Shown here: positions 23,840 to 34,320 of the stretch, piece by piece
How the letters are laid out: each line of letters starts with the position of its first letter
Position numbering within the stretch: position 1 is the first letter of the stretch
From: Cladophialophora immunda
Lineage: Eukaryota > Ascomycota > Eurotiomycetes > Chaetothyriales > Herpotrichiellaceae
DNA length: 64,000 bases
Direction of reading: 5' to 3'
Assembly (NCBI RefSeq): GCF_000835495.1
Contig: NW_015622546.1
Location: 3,528,955 to 3,592,954, forward strand
Made by a program: the position numbers and the translations under genes
The notes under the pieces: generated by a model
Database searches by the model: none
What the model saw: the letters and a program-made list of their open reading frames with translations, nothing else
What the model was told of the DNA's origin: nothing

Positions 23840-25216
23840 ATGGCTGGGGGGCCGAAGAACTCCAAGCCGGTTGTCTTTATCGGCGCGGGCGATGTGATTT
23901 GTGGCAAGGCCATCGAGTATTTTGCCGGAGCCAGCGACTTGCCTATTGTACTTGCTGATGGTGATGAGGACACCATTCGTCAGAGCACAGCCAATCTACC
24001 GCCAGGACGAGCCACTATTAAAAAGCTCAATATATCTGAGCCTGCCGAGCTGCACAGTGCCATTGCTGGCGCTGCACTTGTTGTACTCGGAGCCCAGCCA
24101 TATTACTGCACTTCAGGCCTGGTCCTTGCAGCCTGCCTAGAAGCCAAAGTACCCTATTTCGACTATTCTGACGATGTTAAGAGCACCCAGGAAGCCCTCG
24201 ACCTATTTGACCGGGCCAAGCAACAAGGCATTCCTTGCTATATCAACTGCGGCTCCTCTCCCGGCATGAGCAATATCCTTGCCGTCGATGCTGCTAAGGA
24301 GCTTGATATCTGTGACGCAATCGACGTAGCCTGGTACGTTACGGATCGTGGCGGTCAGAACGGCAAGGAAGTCCTCGAGCACCTCATGCATATTACAGCT
24401 GGGCCATGCCTGACCTGGGAAGATGGCAAGCCGGCAATTCATGAGAACTGGGTCGAGACTGCTTACGCAAACATGATCCCAGGCGAGCACGAGGTCCTCC
24501 TGCATGAGACAACTCACCCTGAGCCAGTGACGCTGCCGCGAATTTTCCCCAGAGCGAGGCGTATTCGCTGTCTCGGTGCTCTCAATCCCGTGCCTTTCAA
24601 CGGCTTTGCGCGAGGTCTTGCTTCTGCCGTCTACAGGGGAGCTTTACCTATGGACACTGCTATTGATTTTCTCTGGAACCTGGCGAAGCGACATACTGCA
24701 ACTTCTGAAACTTCTGGTGGGGGTTGGATCGAAGGAATCACGGCGCAACTCAGGGGTGGCGAGATCAAGCTCAAAGAGTTCTACTACTTGGCTCTGCGCA
24801 CTGCAGGATCCTTGAACCCGTGGCGCTACGCGATCTGGGGAATGATCCAGCAAATACGCGATGGTGAATGCTCTGCGATGGATGTAGTCCGCTTCATGGT
24901 CGACTCAGCCCGCGGTAGGCATCCAGATTACCGTGCTGGAATTGTTGTGCGAGCTCTGGGGACTCGCAACGGGCACCCGACTGTCGTTGTTAGACGGCAA
25001 GCTACGACCAACCCAGATCTTGAGGAGAGTATGGCTGCGAATATTGGGTTCGCGTGCGCGACGTTCCTGCTCATGGTGTTGGAAACAGACCCTGATGGCC
25101 TGAATCGCGCGGGTGTCTTTTGTCCCGAGGACTGGGCGGATGTGCAAGCCTACTACAAGGGGATGGAGCGTCTAGGTCGCCGACCGGAAGACATCATCGA
25201 GTCGTTTCGGATGTAG
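23840..25216 (+). CDS. Saccharopine-dehydrogenase-like oxidoreductase 1
   Basis: NAD(P)-binding protein with an N-terminal Rossmann fold of the saccharopine dehydrogenase group (PF03435-like). Intronless, 458 aa from MAGGPKNSK; the longer open frame upstream begins with TTG, not ATG. Visible: VVFIGAGDVICG at residues 12-22, an adenosine-pocket LADGDED, RATIKKLNIS, VLGAQPYY, KVPYFDYSDD and CGSSPGMSN (residues ~155), HPEPVTLPR, and the C-terminal PEDWAD. It is clearly paralogous to the gene at 30065, sharing most of these blocks. True saccharopine dehydrogenases act in lysine metabolism, but distant fungal members sit in secondary-metabolite and catabolic clusters and may reduce or oxidise imines; the actual reaction is unknown. 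Convergent with the DAO-type oxidase. Confidence 0.88.
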   Translation: MAGGPKNSKPVVFIGAGDVICGKAIEYFAGASDLPIVLADGDEDTIRQSTANLPPGRATIKKLNISEPAELHSAIAGAALVVLGAQPYYCTSGLVLAACLEAKVPYFDYSDDVKSTQEALDLFDRAKQQGIPCYINCGSSPGMSNILAVDAAKELDICDAIDVAWYVTDRGGQNGKEVLEHLMHITAGPCLTWEDGKPAIHENWVETAYANMIPGEHEVLLHETTHPEPVTLPRIFPRARRIRCLGALNPVPFNGFARGLASAVYRGALPMDTAIDFLWNLAKRHTATSETSGGGWIEGITAQLRGGEIKLKEFYYLALRTAGSLNPWRYAIWGMIQQIRDGECSAMDVVRFMVDSARGRHPDYRAGIVVRALGTRNGHPTVVVRRQATTNPDLEESMAANIGFACATFLLMVLETDPDGLNRAGVFCPEDWADVQAYYKGMERLGRRPEDIIESFRM

Positions 25217-25602
25217 ATGGGGAACGGCGTCTTTTCTGACCTGCTCAATGCGGAAAGTGTGGCACTACTTCATTTCATACTACCAATCCATTTCCGCACA
25301 CAAAACTATGAACCCAAAGACCGCACGTTACTGGACAAGAATGCGGTCGACTAGGAGAGGGTCATGGTTTCCGGAAGAAGAGATCAACAAGACTCTGGGG
25401 CTAACAACAGGCTCAGCCAGGTGATTGACAACATGATTATCTTCTTGTATTATTTCCTGACCCAGATTCAAAGACACGTATATGACCGTTGATTAATCTT
25501 ATCACGCATCCGGCTAGACGAGGACGACGTATCCTGTACCTCCCGCGCGGAGGTGAGTACGCAGGTTGCTTCTCAAACCGTGGACTGCGACTTGACGGCT
25601 AT
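25217..25602. other. Convergent intergenic region
   Basis: 386 bp between two converging stops. Expected to hold both 3' untranslated regions; no distinct structure recognised. Confidence 0.45.
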
Positions 25603-27184
25603 TCATCTCTCAAAGAAAGACCGGAGCGCCGCCTCTACCGACATGGTAGCGCCCGTCAGACGTCCTTCGCTCGCCAGATATACCTCTGGAAGCCACTCCG
25701 GTTTGGGCTCTCCCAACGCCATACGGGCAATAGCCTCGCCTGCCGACCAGCACTGGCCCATGCCATATCCGTTGAAACCAACCGCGACCCACTCGCCACC
25801 GTCAATGTTTCTGCCACTCAAACGCGCAGGCACCAGTCCCACGATTGGGACCTGGTCCGCCGTCATACTGAGGATCCCGCTCCAAGTCCGCCGAGGATTC
25901 ATGGATGAGATGGTGGCACCGGTCGTGCGATCGGTCCAGCCCGTGGCAAAGATTCTCTGAGGCAGTAGTGCTTTGAGATTCTCGGCCGCGTCGGTACTGA
26001 CTGCTGTGTCGTCGGATGTGAGAAAGTCGTCCAGTTTTTGCTTGTCCCCCCCATAGAACAGATCGCCTGTCTCGGCATTTTGCTGCATCCAATACAGACC
26101 TTGCTCGACAAGCTTTGTCTCAGGGTCCCAACTTTGCGGTACGTGCCAGAGCCACGACACGGCGCGGTTCCCAAACTGCGGGCCGGGTTTGTCACACGAC
26201 ATTGTCAATCGGCAGGGGAAGACAGGGCCTCGGAGCTGGGGCAGGAGGTGGCCGACAAAGCCACTGGTGCAATGGAAGACCTTGGCTGCACGCACGACGC
26301 CTCGAGGAGTGGCCAGGGTGTAAGGATAGGCCGTGTCAGGTTCGTCCGAGATGGTGATTGATGTCACTGGTGTTCTGGTCTCGATCGAGAATCGGTTGGG
26401 ATACCGGTCGAGCAGGCGCTGAAAGAGTCCAGTAACCAGCCGGTACGGCCAGAACACGCGCGACTTCGTGGTCACCGCACCGAAGATGTCTTTCATGCCA
26501 TATTCCTTTCAAATATGTCAGCGCGCTCGACAAACAACATACCGCTCCATAGGTGGGTGCCACCAGAGATGCCTTGGACGAGTGCACGCATACCTTTTCC
26601 GCGTCTTCCTTACTTATCGGAACATACGTTCCGCTGTATTCTGGGACGAATTGCTGGTACATGCGGAAGGACTCGACAAGCTTGGCCATACCGTCCGCGT
26701 CTCCAAACGTGATGAGGGTCTGAACATCCCGGATCTGACACTCCTCGTAGAGCTCCTCCGCTTTGGCCGTTTTCATGATTTCAGTCAAGGTTCTCTCGCA
26801 AAATCGGGCAATCTTCGCCGCAGCCTCTGTCCCAAACGCCTTAGAAAAGGCCGCAAAGAAGCTCGGGGCGTGGCTCATGAGAAAGCCGCCGTTGCGGCTC
26901 GTGGCACCGGTAGTCAAACGGCGGGCGTCGAAGACTGCGACCGACTTGTTGCCCGATCGGTCATTTTCAAGGAGGGTTTTCGCGGTACTGCAACCCGTGA
27001 TGCCAGATCCAATGATAGCAAAGTCCACACGTGCGGGAAGTGTACTCGATTGTACTTCAGCAAGTGGATGTGGCGGTTCTTGCCAGGCCGCAATCGTTGG
27101 GCTTTGCGATGGTATTCCAGGGTCTCGGCCGATTTGGCCAATCATTTTAGCCAGAAGCTCATGCGGGATCTCAGGCGTCGCCAT
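25603..27184 (-). CDS. FAD-dependent amine/amino acid oxidase, DAO family
   Basis: Flavoenzyme (PF01266) that oxidises C-N bonds of amines or amino acids, giving imine and H2O2. Exons 27184-26543 and 26505-25603; 514 aa. The FAD Rossmann motif is at residues 55-64 (FAIIGSGITG), followed by VAVFDARR, the family SRNGGFL segment, HCTSGFVGHLLPQL and a C-terminal GFNGYGMGQCWSAGEAIARM, which closes the flavin pocket. The intron is only 37 nt, but it has a GTATGT donor and a perfect CTGAC branch-like word, and splicing gives TYGAEYGMKDIFGA, normal for this group. Start at MATPEIP; the longer frame begins with TTG. Sequence pattern resembles fungal proteins loosely named FAD-dependent oxidoreductase or gamma-glutamylputrescine-oxidase-like (PuuB type); substrate unproved. 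Confidence 0.88.
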
Positions 27185-28027
27185 GGTGTTTGCGTCCAGT
27201 TGGTGGTTGATTATCGTCAAGTGAATTAAAGGCTTTGAGTAGCTATCGCATGTACTTAACTCCTGACGCCGACCTTACATGGAGGGACGTTCTATTCCTT
27301 GAAACCCATTTCTGAGAGGAACCGCGGGTCGGAAGCCAAACTATCAGGTGGAGTACACTCTTTGTTTCTCAAATCCAGGGTTCCCCATTTGCCCGACCTC
27401 TATTCCAGCGACCGCGGCTACCAGACAACGTGTGGCTTGACTGAGGGGACTAAAGCGTGCAAGATCCGTTCACGAGGTTGCTTTGGAAGATTGGGGTCTG
27501 TGGTTGTCGTAATAACTGTATTGCTTTACCGCGAAGGTCGTTATCAAGGTTTACCAATCAGCAGAATACCTAGTCCGACAATGGAAAGAGCATGATAGAT
27601 TCGACATGGTCATAGGGCCTGTCAAGTTATACTACCAAGTTATAGTAGTCGACAAGAGGATTACTGGTCTACTCTAAAAACCTTTCGTCGAGAATCTCAC
27701 GAACTGCTAACAGCGCCTTTGGTCTCCTTGCTAGCCCCTACTGCAAGGACACCTTTTCATGTGAATAGAGACGTCAGATCACATTGAGTAAGGGCCCAAA
27801 TCTGGACTGCTCACTATCCTTCAAAGCCTAGAATAACAGCTCAGGCTTGTTTTGCAACCTTCAAACTAGCAGGGTTAAGCAGTGATTGACCCGAGACAAA
27901 TAAACAATTTAATGGTCCATGGTACAATACTGTCCACTTATGGACGAGGCTTCAGAGAGCCCGCAGCATATAACGGGTAGACCAGGAAAAAATGGATATC
28001 TTCTATCAAGTCATGATAATGGCCCCA
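27185..28027. other. Intergenic, promoter of the DAO oxidase
   Basis: 843 bp. No gene. A short direct repeat, CAAGTTATA, occurs at about 27626 and 27641, with partial inverted symmetry (ATACTAC / TAGTAGT). No CGG-N2-CCG site was seen. Confidence 0.4.
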
Positions 28028-29556
28028 TCAGGACCAATCCAAGCCTTTATTGATATTCCCGTACCAAGCAATGAGGATGTCCTTCCAATAGTACGACCTG
28101 CGCCGCCATGGGCCCCGATCTCCAGTCTTTGGTAGGTCGGACTGTCCTTCCTTGACGTACGTTGAGCTCAGCTTGAGAAAAGGCTTTTCTCCCATTCTCG
28201 CACGCTCTTCTTCGCTCCGCTGCGGCACGATCATCGAGGCGTGCTTCTTTTTCATTTGACTCAGCAACCTGCACGAGAGTTGTGCAGTTGCATCGGCTCC
28301 CAGGGTCCAGCTCGCGTCGACGTACCCGAATGCGAACACAGAGTTGGGAAGACCTTCGAGCATCGCCCCGTTCCACAGGAAATGATCCTGGATCCGGAAC
28401 TCTTCGCCGTCCACCACAAGCTGAACACCGCCACCAACGCGCAGCTTGAGCCCAGTAGCAGTCACGATTATGTCTGGGACCAACTCCTGTCCAGATTGCA
28501 GTCGAATCGTGTTCGGCGTAACCGTGTCGATTAACCCCGTCTGTACACTGGCCTTGCCGTTTCTGATGCATTCGTAAAAGTCTCCATCCGGACATATACA
28601 CATCCTCTGCGCCCATGGGTCATACCTTGGGGTGAAGTCCGGATCCAAGGCCATGTCGGGAGGGAGTTGGCTCTTGGTTGCCCACCTGAACAACCATCGG
28701 GCCATCTTGGGAAACGATTGGCAGAATGATACCAGCAAGAAGGATGTCATCATCCATTTATATCGGATCAATTTCACGGCCAGTGTTTTCGGACAGACGA
28801 ATCTAATTGCTTTCTCGGTGACATCCTCGCTTGGCACCGTCATAATGTAGCTGGGCGAGCGCTGTAGCATTATCACATGGGATGCTGTGCTGGCGATCGA
28901 TGGGAGTAACGTGATGGCCGTCGCCCCGGAGCCAATGATGACCACTTCCTTGTCCGCGTAAGCTAGATCTGCAGGCCAGAATTGAGGGTGAACGACCAAG
29001 CCCTGGAAATTTTGCATGCCGGGAATCTCGGCCTTCAGACCTTGTTGGTAGTCGTAGTATCCTGTCCCGAACAGAAGGAATCGCGTCCGCAGGACCTTCG
29101 TACTGTCTCCGTTTCCGTCCGCGGTGACATTGAGGGTCCATGTCTTGTCTGTGGTCGACCACTGAGCTCGATTCACGTGGTGGTTGAATTTCATCTTTCG
29201 GTCGATGCCCTCGTGGGCCGCGCATTCTTTCAGGTATTCAACAATCTTTGACCCGCGAGCGATGGCTGTCTTCTCCTGCCATGGACGCCATGGGAAACCA
29301 AAGGTGAAAAGGTCCGAGTCGGATCGAATACCTTTGCCACATGAACATTCACACTTTGACTGTCTGGAAACGCAGTCTCACCTGGATACTGGAAGAGGCT
29401 CCAAGTTCCTCCAATTTCATGCCGCGCTTCGAGAATGCAATAAGTCAGGTCAGGGTTCTTCTCCTGCAATCTGTACGCAAAAGCGATGCCAGAGATGCCA
29501 GCACCGACGATGACTACGTCGTAGTCAACCTGCTGGAATTCGAGGCTGGTTACCAT
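28028..29556 (-). CDS. Flavin monooxygenase, Baeyer-Villiger type (BVMO-1)
   Basis: NADPH- and FAD-dependent monooxygenase. Exons 29556-29382 and 29331-28028 (50 nt intron); 492 aa. FAD motif VIVGAGISG at residues 15-23, GTWSLFQYPGIRSDSD across the intron, FGFPWRPW, then the type I BVMO fingerprint F-x-G-x3-H-x3-W at about residues 167-177 (FQGLVVHPQFWP) and the NADPH motif IIGSGATA near 190. The fingerprint ends in WP, the variant seen in many BVMOs and FMO-like enzymes, whereas BVMO-2 has WD. Such enzymes insert an oxygen next to a ketone (or oxygenate N or S). Divergent with saccharopine-like gene 2 across 508 bp that carry two copies of the candidate operator in inverted orientation, so the two are likely co-regulated. 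Confidence 0.9.
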
Positions 29557-29768
29557 GATTAGAGATTGAAAATCAGAAAAGTTGAACGGTGTACCACAGT
29601 ACCACTCGTCCAGCCTGGTTCAAGAAATATAGAGTCAACTTTCTGCCAACGCGTGCCATCACAAAACTGCTCCTGCTCAGCCGGACTCGATTTAGATGTC
29701 GGTCGTTGTGACGGACTATCCAACACACCAAAACTTTGGCAAGGGGCGGTTTTTGTGGGACCATTTGT

Positions 29769-29779
29769 GCGGTGCCGCG
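29769..29779 (-). promoter_or_regulatory. Candidate operator, copy A of inverted pair
   Basis: GCGGTGCCGCG; read on the minus strand it is CGCGGCACCGC, identical to copy B. Core CGG-TG-CCG. Confidence 0.5.
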
Positions 29780-29836
29780 GATCGGGTCTCTTAACACATC
29801 AGTTCCGCCAAACACTTTCTTTGTATTTTCAACAGC

Positions 29837-29847
29837 ACGCGGCACCG
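29837..29847 (+). promoter_or_regulatory. Candidate operator, copy B of inverted pair
   Basis: CGCGGCACCGC with core CGG-CA-CCG. Same ten bases as the site upstream of the MFS gene at 14503. Confidence 0.5.
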
Positions 29848-30064
29848 CTGCGAGGTCCCGCGGGCATGGTGTTTACAATCCACTTTAGGCCTCGGTCATT
29901 TCAGAGTGTTACGACGATGATCATGAGTTAAGTCAATAGATATATGCTGGTAAATGCCATGCAGATGTAGAGCGACTTACGACCAAGACTCAAGTCTGCT
30001 TTTCTTGACATATATCTTTTCCTGCCCAATTAATCGTCTTTGAAGAGCCCAAAATCCTACCAAG

Positions 30065-31435
30065 ATGGCTATATTCACTCAAGGGCTTAAGGACGTGGTG
30101 TTCATCGGCGCTGCTGGAGAAATGTGCCGAGTCGCCATAGAGTTGTTTGCCAAAGCCAGCACCGCGCGCCTTATCCTCGCCGACATTAACGAGGATCTTC
30201 TGCAGAAGGTAGTGGCTAAACTACCGGCTGGCCGTGCTACCACGCGCAAGCTTGACCTCTTTGACTCTGCAGCTCTGCGCAAAACAATCCAAGGTGCGGG
30301 ATTGGTGGTACTAGGGGCAGGACCTTATTCTCGAACGTCGGCGCCTGTCCTTGAGGCCTGCCTTGAGGCAAAAGTCCCGTATCTAGATTACGACGACGAC
30401 GTGGAGAGTACGCAAGCGGCCCTTGGATTGAACGAGAGGGCCCAGAAATTGGGCGTGCCATGCTTTATAGGCTGTGGTGCGTCGCCAGGCATGTCCAATG
30501 TTATGGTAATGGACGCAGTGAAGGACCTTGATACTGTCGACACCATCGAGATATGTTGGTGGGTGGGTGACGAACGAGGCGGCGGGACCGGCAAGGCGGT
30601 TCTCGAGCATTTTCTACACATTGCGTCCGGACCCTGCTTAACATGGGTGGACGGAAAACCGAAGCTCAACGAAAGTTTTGTGGAAACTGCGTACGCCCCA
30701 GCCATTCCTGGCCATGGCGAAATCCTGCTTCACGAGACCGCGCACCCGGAGCCAGTTACTCTTCCGAGGCTCTTTCCAAACGCTACTCGAATTCGCTGCC
30801 TGGGCGGTGTCGACCCAATCCCGGTGAACGGCATTGCACGCGGCATTGGGAATGCCGTTCGCACAGGGGCCTTGCCAATGGCGGCTGCCGTTGATTTTCT
30901 GTTTGATCTCATGAACAAACCTCCTTCGACGGAAGGCTGGGGAGATGCAATTGCTGCCCTCAAGCAAGAATTCAGAGGAGGGGATATTTCGGTGAACGAA
31001 TTGCTCCAGCTGGCGTCTCACACCGCCAGCTCTCTCGGTCCTTTGCGTTACGGGATCTCGGGCATGATTGATCAAGTCCGAAAAGGCGAAATCACGACAT
31101 TCCAGTTGCTCAAATTCCTCATTGATTCAGCCCGCGGCAAGACCGAGCCACTGCGCTCCGGTCTATTGGTACGTGCCGTCGGAACTCGCCATGGAGGGCC
31201 AGCTGTGGCTACTAGACGCATTCCCACGACGGGCAAAGACTCCTTCCTGGGAAAGAGCATGGGTGCGGTGACTGGCGCATCAACGGCAGCTTTCATGTGC
31301 ATGGCATTGGAAGAGGCGGGACAGAGACAGGCCGGCGGCGTCCTCAGTCCGGAAGACTGGGCCGACCCACAGACCTTCTACAAGACGCTGGAGCACCTCG
31401 GCTGTCCAAAGCACGATATTGTCGAGTCCCTCTAG
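30065..31435 (+). CDS. Saccharopine-dehydrogenase-like oxidoreductase 2
   Basis: Paralogue of the gene at 23840, same size (456 aa) and also intronless. N-terminal Rossmann segment DVVFIGAAGEM at residues 10-20, with the last glycine of the GxGxxG pattern replaced by Arg (CR), then LADINED, RATTRKLDLF, VLGAGPYS, KVPYLDYDDD, CGASPGMSN, ERGGGTGKAVLEH, HPEPVTLPRLFP and PEDWAD near the end. The altered glycine motif might change cofactor affinity or mean a non-catalytic role. It diverges from BVMO-1, so the pair may act in sequence, for example an NAD(P)-linked step on the BVMO substrate or product; this is inference. Confidence 0.88.
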   Translation: MAIFTQGLKDVVFIGAAGEMCRVAIELFAKASTARLILADINEDLLQKVVAKLPAGRATTRKLDLFDSAALRKTIQGAGLVVLGAGPYSRTSAPVLEACLEAKVPYLDYDDDVESTQAALGLNERAQKLGVPCFIGCGASPGMSNVMVMDAVKDLDTVDTIEICWWVGDERGGGTGKAVLEHFLHIASGPCLTWVDGKPKLNESFVETAYAPAIPGHGEILLHETAHPEPVTLPRLFPNATRIRCLGGVDPIPVNGIARGIGNAVRTGALPMAAAVDFLFDLMNKPPSTEGWGDAIAALKQEFRGGDISVNELLQLASHTASSLGPLRYGISGMIDQVRKGEITTFQLLKFLIDSARGKTEPLRSGLLVRAVGTRHGGPAVATRRIPTTGKDSFLGKSMGAVTGASTAAFMCMALEEAGQRQAGGVLSPEDWADPQTFYKTLEHLGCPKHDIVESL

Positions 31436-32026
31436 AGCGAGGCCGGGCATCTGAAGATGTAAGCAAAAGAAGCGGGGATGTAAATACTGCATGGCAACTG
31501 GTACGGTCATAAGGCAAAACGCCAAAAGTATCCTCGATAGTTTCGCTGAGAAGCTGCTTTAAGCTTAAAAGCTTCAGAGTTTTCGAGAAGCTTAAAAGGA
31601 CCCGCTGCCGCAGGTGCAGAACAGGCCTTTCAGATATCTATTCTCGGTCGGTAGGGCTCGGCGTCAGTGTTGTCAGAATTCTACACTCTGCGTAACCCAT
31701 TTGTCTTAGAGAATGTTAGCCCGGTACGCCCACTGGCGATGCCTTTTCAAGGATAAGATGGCCGACACCAGTGCCGCCATGGGTCAGGACTTGACTTTGA
31801 CCTTCTCCAGCAGTTTCCAGGACCACCACGAGCTGGCTCGATGAGGCCAGAGAACTTCGACGTGATCTTCACCAACAGTCCCAATTTCCGCATTGACCCC
31901 TCCTGAGCTTCTGTCCTTCCACACTGCGTCCCAAGACAACGACTGACGGCCAGATTCCACGCTCTGCAAGGATCAGCTGCTAACAACTTCCTTGGAAAAT
32001 ATGCATACACTGCGGACATGCAGTGT
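31436..32026. other. Convergent intergenic region
   Basis: 591 bp between two converging stops. The word AAGCTTAAAAG is repeated twice at 31563-31599. No gene seen. Confidence 0.4.
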
Positions 32027-32794
32027 CTAAGGACCCATGAAATGGCCATTGCTTTGTAGGTGTAATGGGTAGTGCGGTTCCCGGATGTGCGCATAGGGAG
32101 GATAGGCCTGCACCTGTTCATTATTCTTTTTCTTCTTCATGGATATCGTGTATAGCCCAATCAAGATCGGTGGAATCCCCACAGCTAACGCAATGATGAT
32201 GCCGATGCGCGTGCCCAGATCAAGGCTGCTCCACCCGCTCTTTTGTGAACTTGTAGTTGATGAGTCTGTGTTTCCGCCTGTGCTCGTCGACCCGCTGCTC
32301 GCAGAGGGCGGTGCAGAGGATGTCGTTGCTCCACTGGTAGCCACCGCGCCTACCGCAACCGACGTTGTCGATGTTGGCGAGCTCGGCTCTACCTCCGACG
32401 TATCGGTGTCGCAGGTGAGCATTATTGCGGCTATGGCGCCTTGGAACGCGGCATAGCAGTAATTGTTGTTGTTTGCGCCGCGGTAGACCCCGGCAGATAC
32501 ATCTCTGCACCCCAAGTCGGTAAATGCCCAAATCCTAACGTTGCCGCTGGTGCACGGAACCGGATTGAGGATAACCGATTCCAAACCCGTGGTATCTGCG
32601 CAGACGTTAAGCCCGAGGGTGATATTTGGATTGGAGGCGCTAGGCGTTGAACAGGCGTGGTCGGTGTAGAGGAGAAGGTCAATATCGGCGCCGGCGCCAG
32701 TATCGCGTGCCACTGGGTTGTAAGTGTGCCCGAACGCCACCCTTGCACTGTAGAATACAGTCCACAAGATGAAGCATACGGACATGACGAGCAT
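32027..32794 (-). CDS. Single-pass membrane / cell-wall sensor-like protein
   Basis: 255 aa, no intron. Order: hydrophobic signal segment (residues 1-22), an ectodomain of about 110 residues with six or so cysteines (ACST, NVCAD, PCTSG, GCRD, NYCYA, TCDT) that could form disulphides, a Ser/Thr-rich linker at about 135-185, one transmembrane helix near 195-218 (GIIIALAVGIPPILIGLY), then a basic KKKK stop-transfer and a short cytosolic tail rich in Tyr, Pro and His. This layout resembles fungal wall-stress sensors and SKG6-type proteins, but no specific family is recognised. A link to the metabolic genes is not shown. Confidence 0.75.
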   Translation of the reverse strand: MLVMSVCFILWTVFYSARVAFGHTYNPVARDTGAGADIDLLLYTDHACSTPSASNPNITLGLNVCADTTGLESVILNPVPCTSGNVRIWAFTDLGCRDVSAGVYRGANNNNYCYAAFQGAIAAIMLTCDTDTSEVEPSSPTSTTSVAVGAVATSGATTSSAPPSASSGSTSTGGNTDSSTTSSQKSGWSSLDLGTRIGIIIALAVGIPPILIGLYTISMKKKKNNEQVQAYPPYAHIREPHYPLHLQSNGHFMGP

Positions 32795-34320
32795 GGAACA
32801 GAATGATCAGAGGGTGTGGACTGTATCGGGCAGAACTCGAGGACGGTTTGAGGGTATAAATGAGCAGGGGATATAGGGGTTCGTGGCTTGCACTTCCTTC
32901 CTACCTTGGGCGGCTAAAATGGACAGCAACATGCATAAGGCAGCATCCTAGTCTGCCTTGCTGTTCATGTCATCCCCCACGCTGCTTGCAAACCACAGAA
33001 AGGTCCCAGGGTGATCCGGCCGAGTGGAATGAGCTTTAAGATCTGAGATGAAGACAGGGGGAATGTTGACATGTTCTCACCGAGAAGCTTGTCTCAGTAC
33101 GCGAGAAAGGGGACAGCGAGGACAACTCAGCTTGCTAACCTCAATATAGCGCCGACTTTGGGCTCTCGCAAGGACCTAATGCAACAACCATCGGCTCCTG
33201 CGACGCCGGTCTAAGTAAGATAGTGCGGTGAGGCTTTGCAAGTTGAACTCCCTGGCCCAATTGTAAGCCAACTGGGTTGTCCAAATGGGAAAAGGCTGTC
33301 CAAGTAGCCTCAAGTATTGAAATGACGTCTTTGGAAAAGGGGGGAAGCAAATGACGCTCGACTGTTGTCAGACAAGCAGCTAAGACACTGTGTTTGACAT
33401 TGTCGGAGAGAAATGGCATTGTCCGACGACACGGCATTAACTTGCTCGTTCGTCATGGATGTTTCCACGCGCCAGCCACACAGGGGCAGAGATAGGTGAC
33501 CAAGAGGCGAATCAACGTTTCGGCTGATAGCATGGATGAAATCAAGCTGAGGGGTACATGAATATGGTTGCAAACGTAGGCAAGCACTGACTCGAAATGC
33601 CAGCTTTATTTGGTCTCTTCGATCGTGCAAAAAGCACAGGCACGGTAGGTGCAGGAGCAGCGACGGACAGAGAAACATTGGCCCACGAGTTGATTCAAGA
33701 CGATCGAATGTCTCCAGGTGCGGCCAAGCTGGGGCATGGTTATTAGCAGTGTCAAGCTGGGAGATAAGCACCTCTTATCGGACGGTTCCCAGGCAGGCTG
33801 GAGAATGCTAGTGACGCCACCAGGGCTCACTACCAGATCTTAGCAACAAATGATCCTTACGCGGCGGCCGCCACACGGGGTGGACTAGGAGATGCTCACG
33901 TTTGAAATGCAAACGGACTTTAGACGCGTCAAAGGCTTCCAGAACATTCAGGAGTGAGCTCCAGCGCGAGCAGAGCTTAGTCGGAATGGGATAGCTTCTT
34001 CGCTTAATATCAGCCTAAGAGAAATTTGGATAGCCCGCGACGAAGACATAGGTGACGACGGATCATCTTTCGTTGAATCTATATGCCCGCCTGGAATTTT
34101 ACATTTCCATTCCCGAGACCATGTAGTGTTCCTGGAGGAGACTTAAGGTTCACGAAGCAAGATAGATGAATATCCGCATTTAGGTATTCACTGTTCTTTG
34201 CGATTCGTCTTAGTGCCCCTGTTACTTTCCGTTCTTGTTGCTGAATACGTACCAAGTATAGCTTTATGGATAGCCAGATAGATAGATGAGGGGGAACTTG
34301 GACTGTGAGGAATTTTTTCT
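32795..34320. other. Long intergenic region, no gene seen
   Basis: 1.5 kb. Frames at 33310-33771 and 33606-33830 on the minus strand look long but begin with GTG, lack ATG and show no domain. The only feature of note is a GC-rich GCGGCGGCCGCC word near 33861. Confidence 0.4.

Larger units (their letters stand above)
29557..30064. promoter_or_regulatory. Divergent promoter BVMO-1 / saccharopine-like 2
   Basis: 508 bp shared upstream region. It contains two candidate operators that are exact reverse complements over 11 bp (29769-29779 and 29837-29847), 57 bp apart. Confidence 0.6.

Noticed and set aside
31747..32121. Minus-strand 124-codon frame at the end of the membrane-protein gene
   Set aside because: Overlaps the real coding frame's 3' end in another frame and has no features of its own.
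33310..33830. Two minus-strand frames of 153 and 74 codons in the 32.8-34.3 kb gap
   Set aside because: Both begin with GTG, overlap each other in different frames and show no conserved motif.
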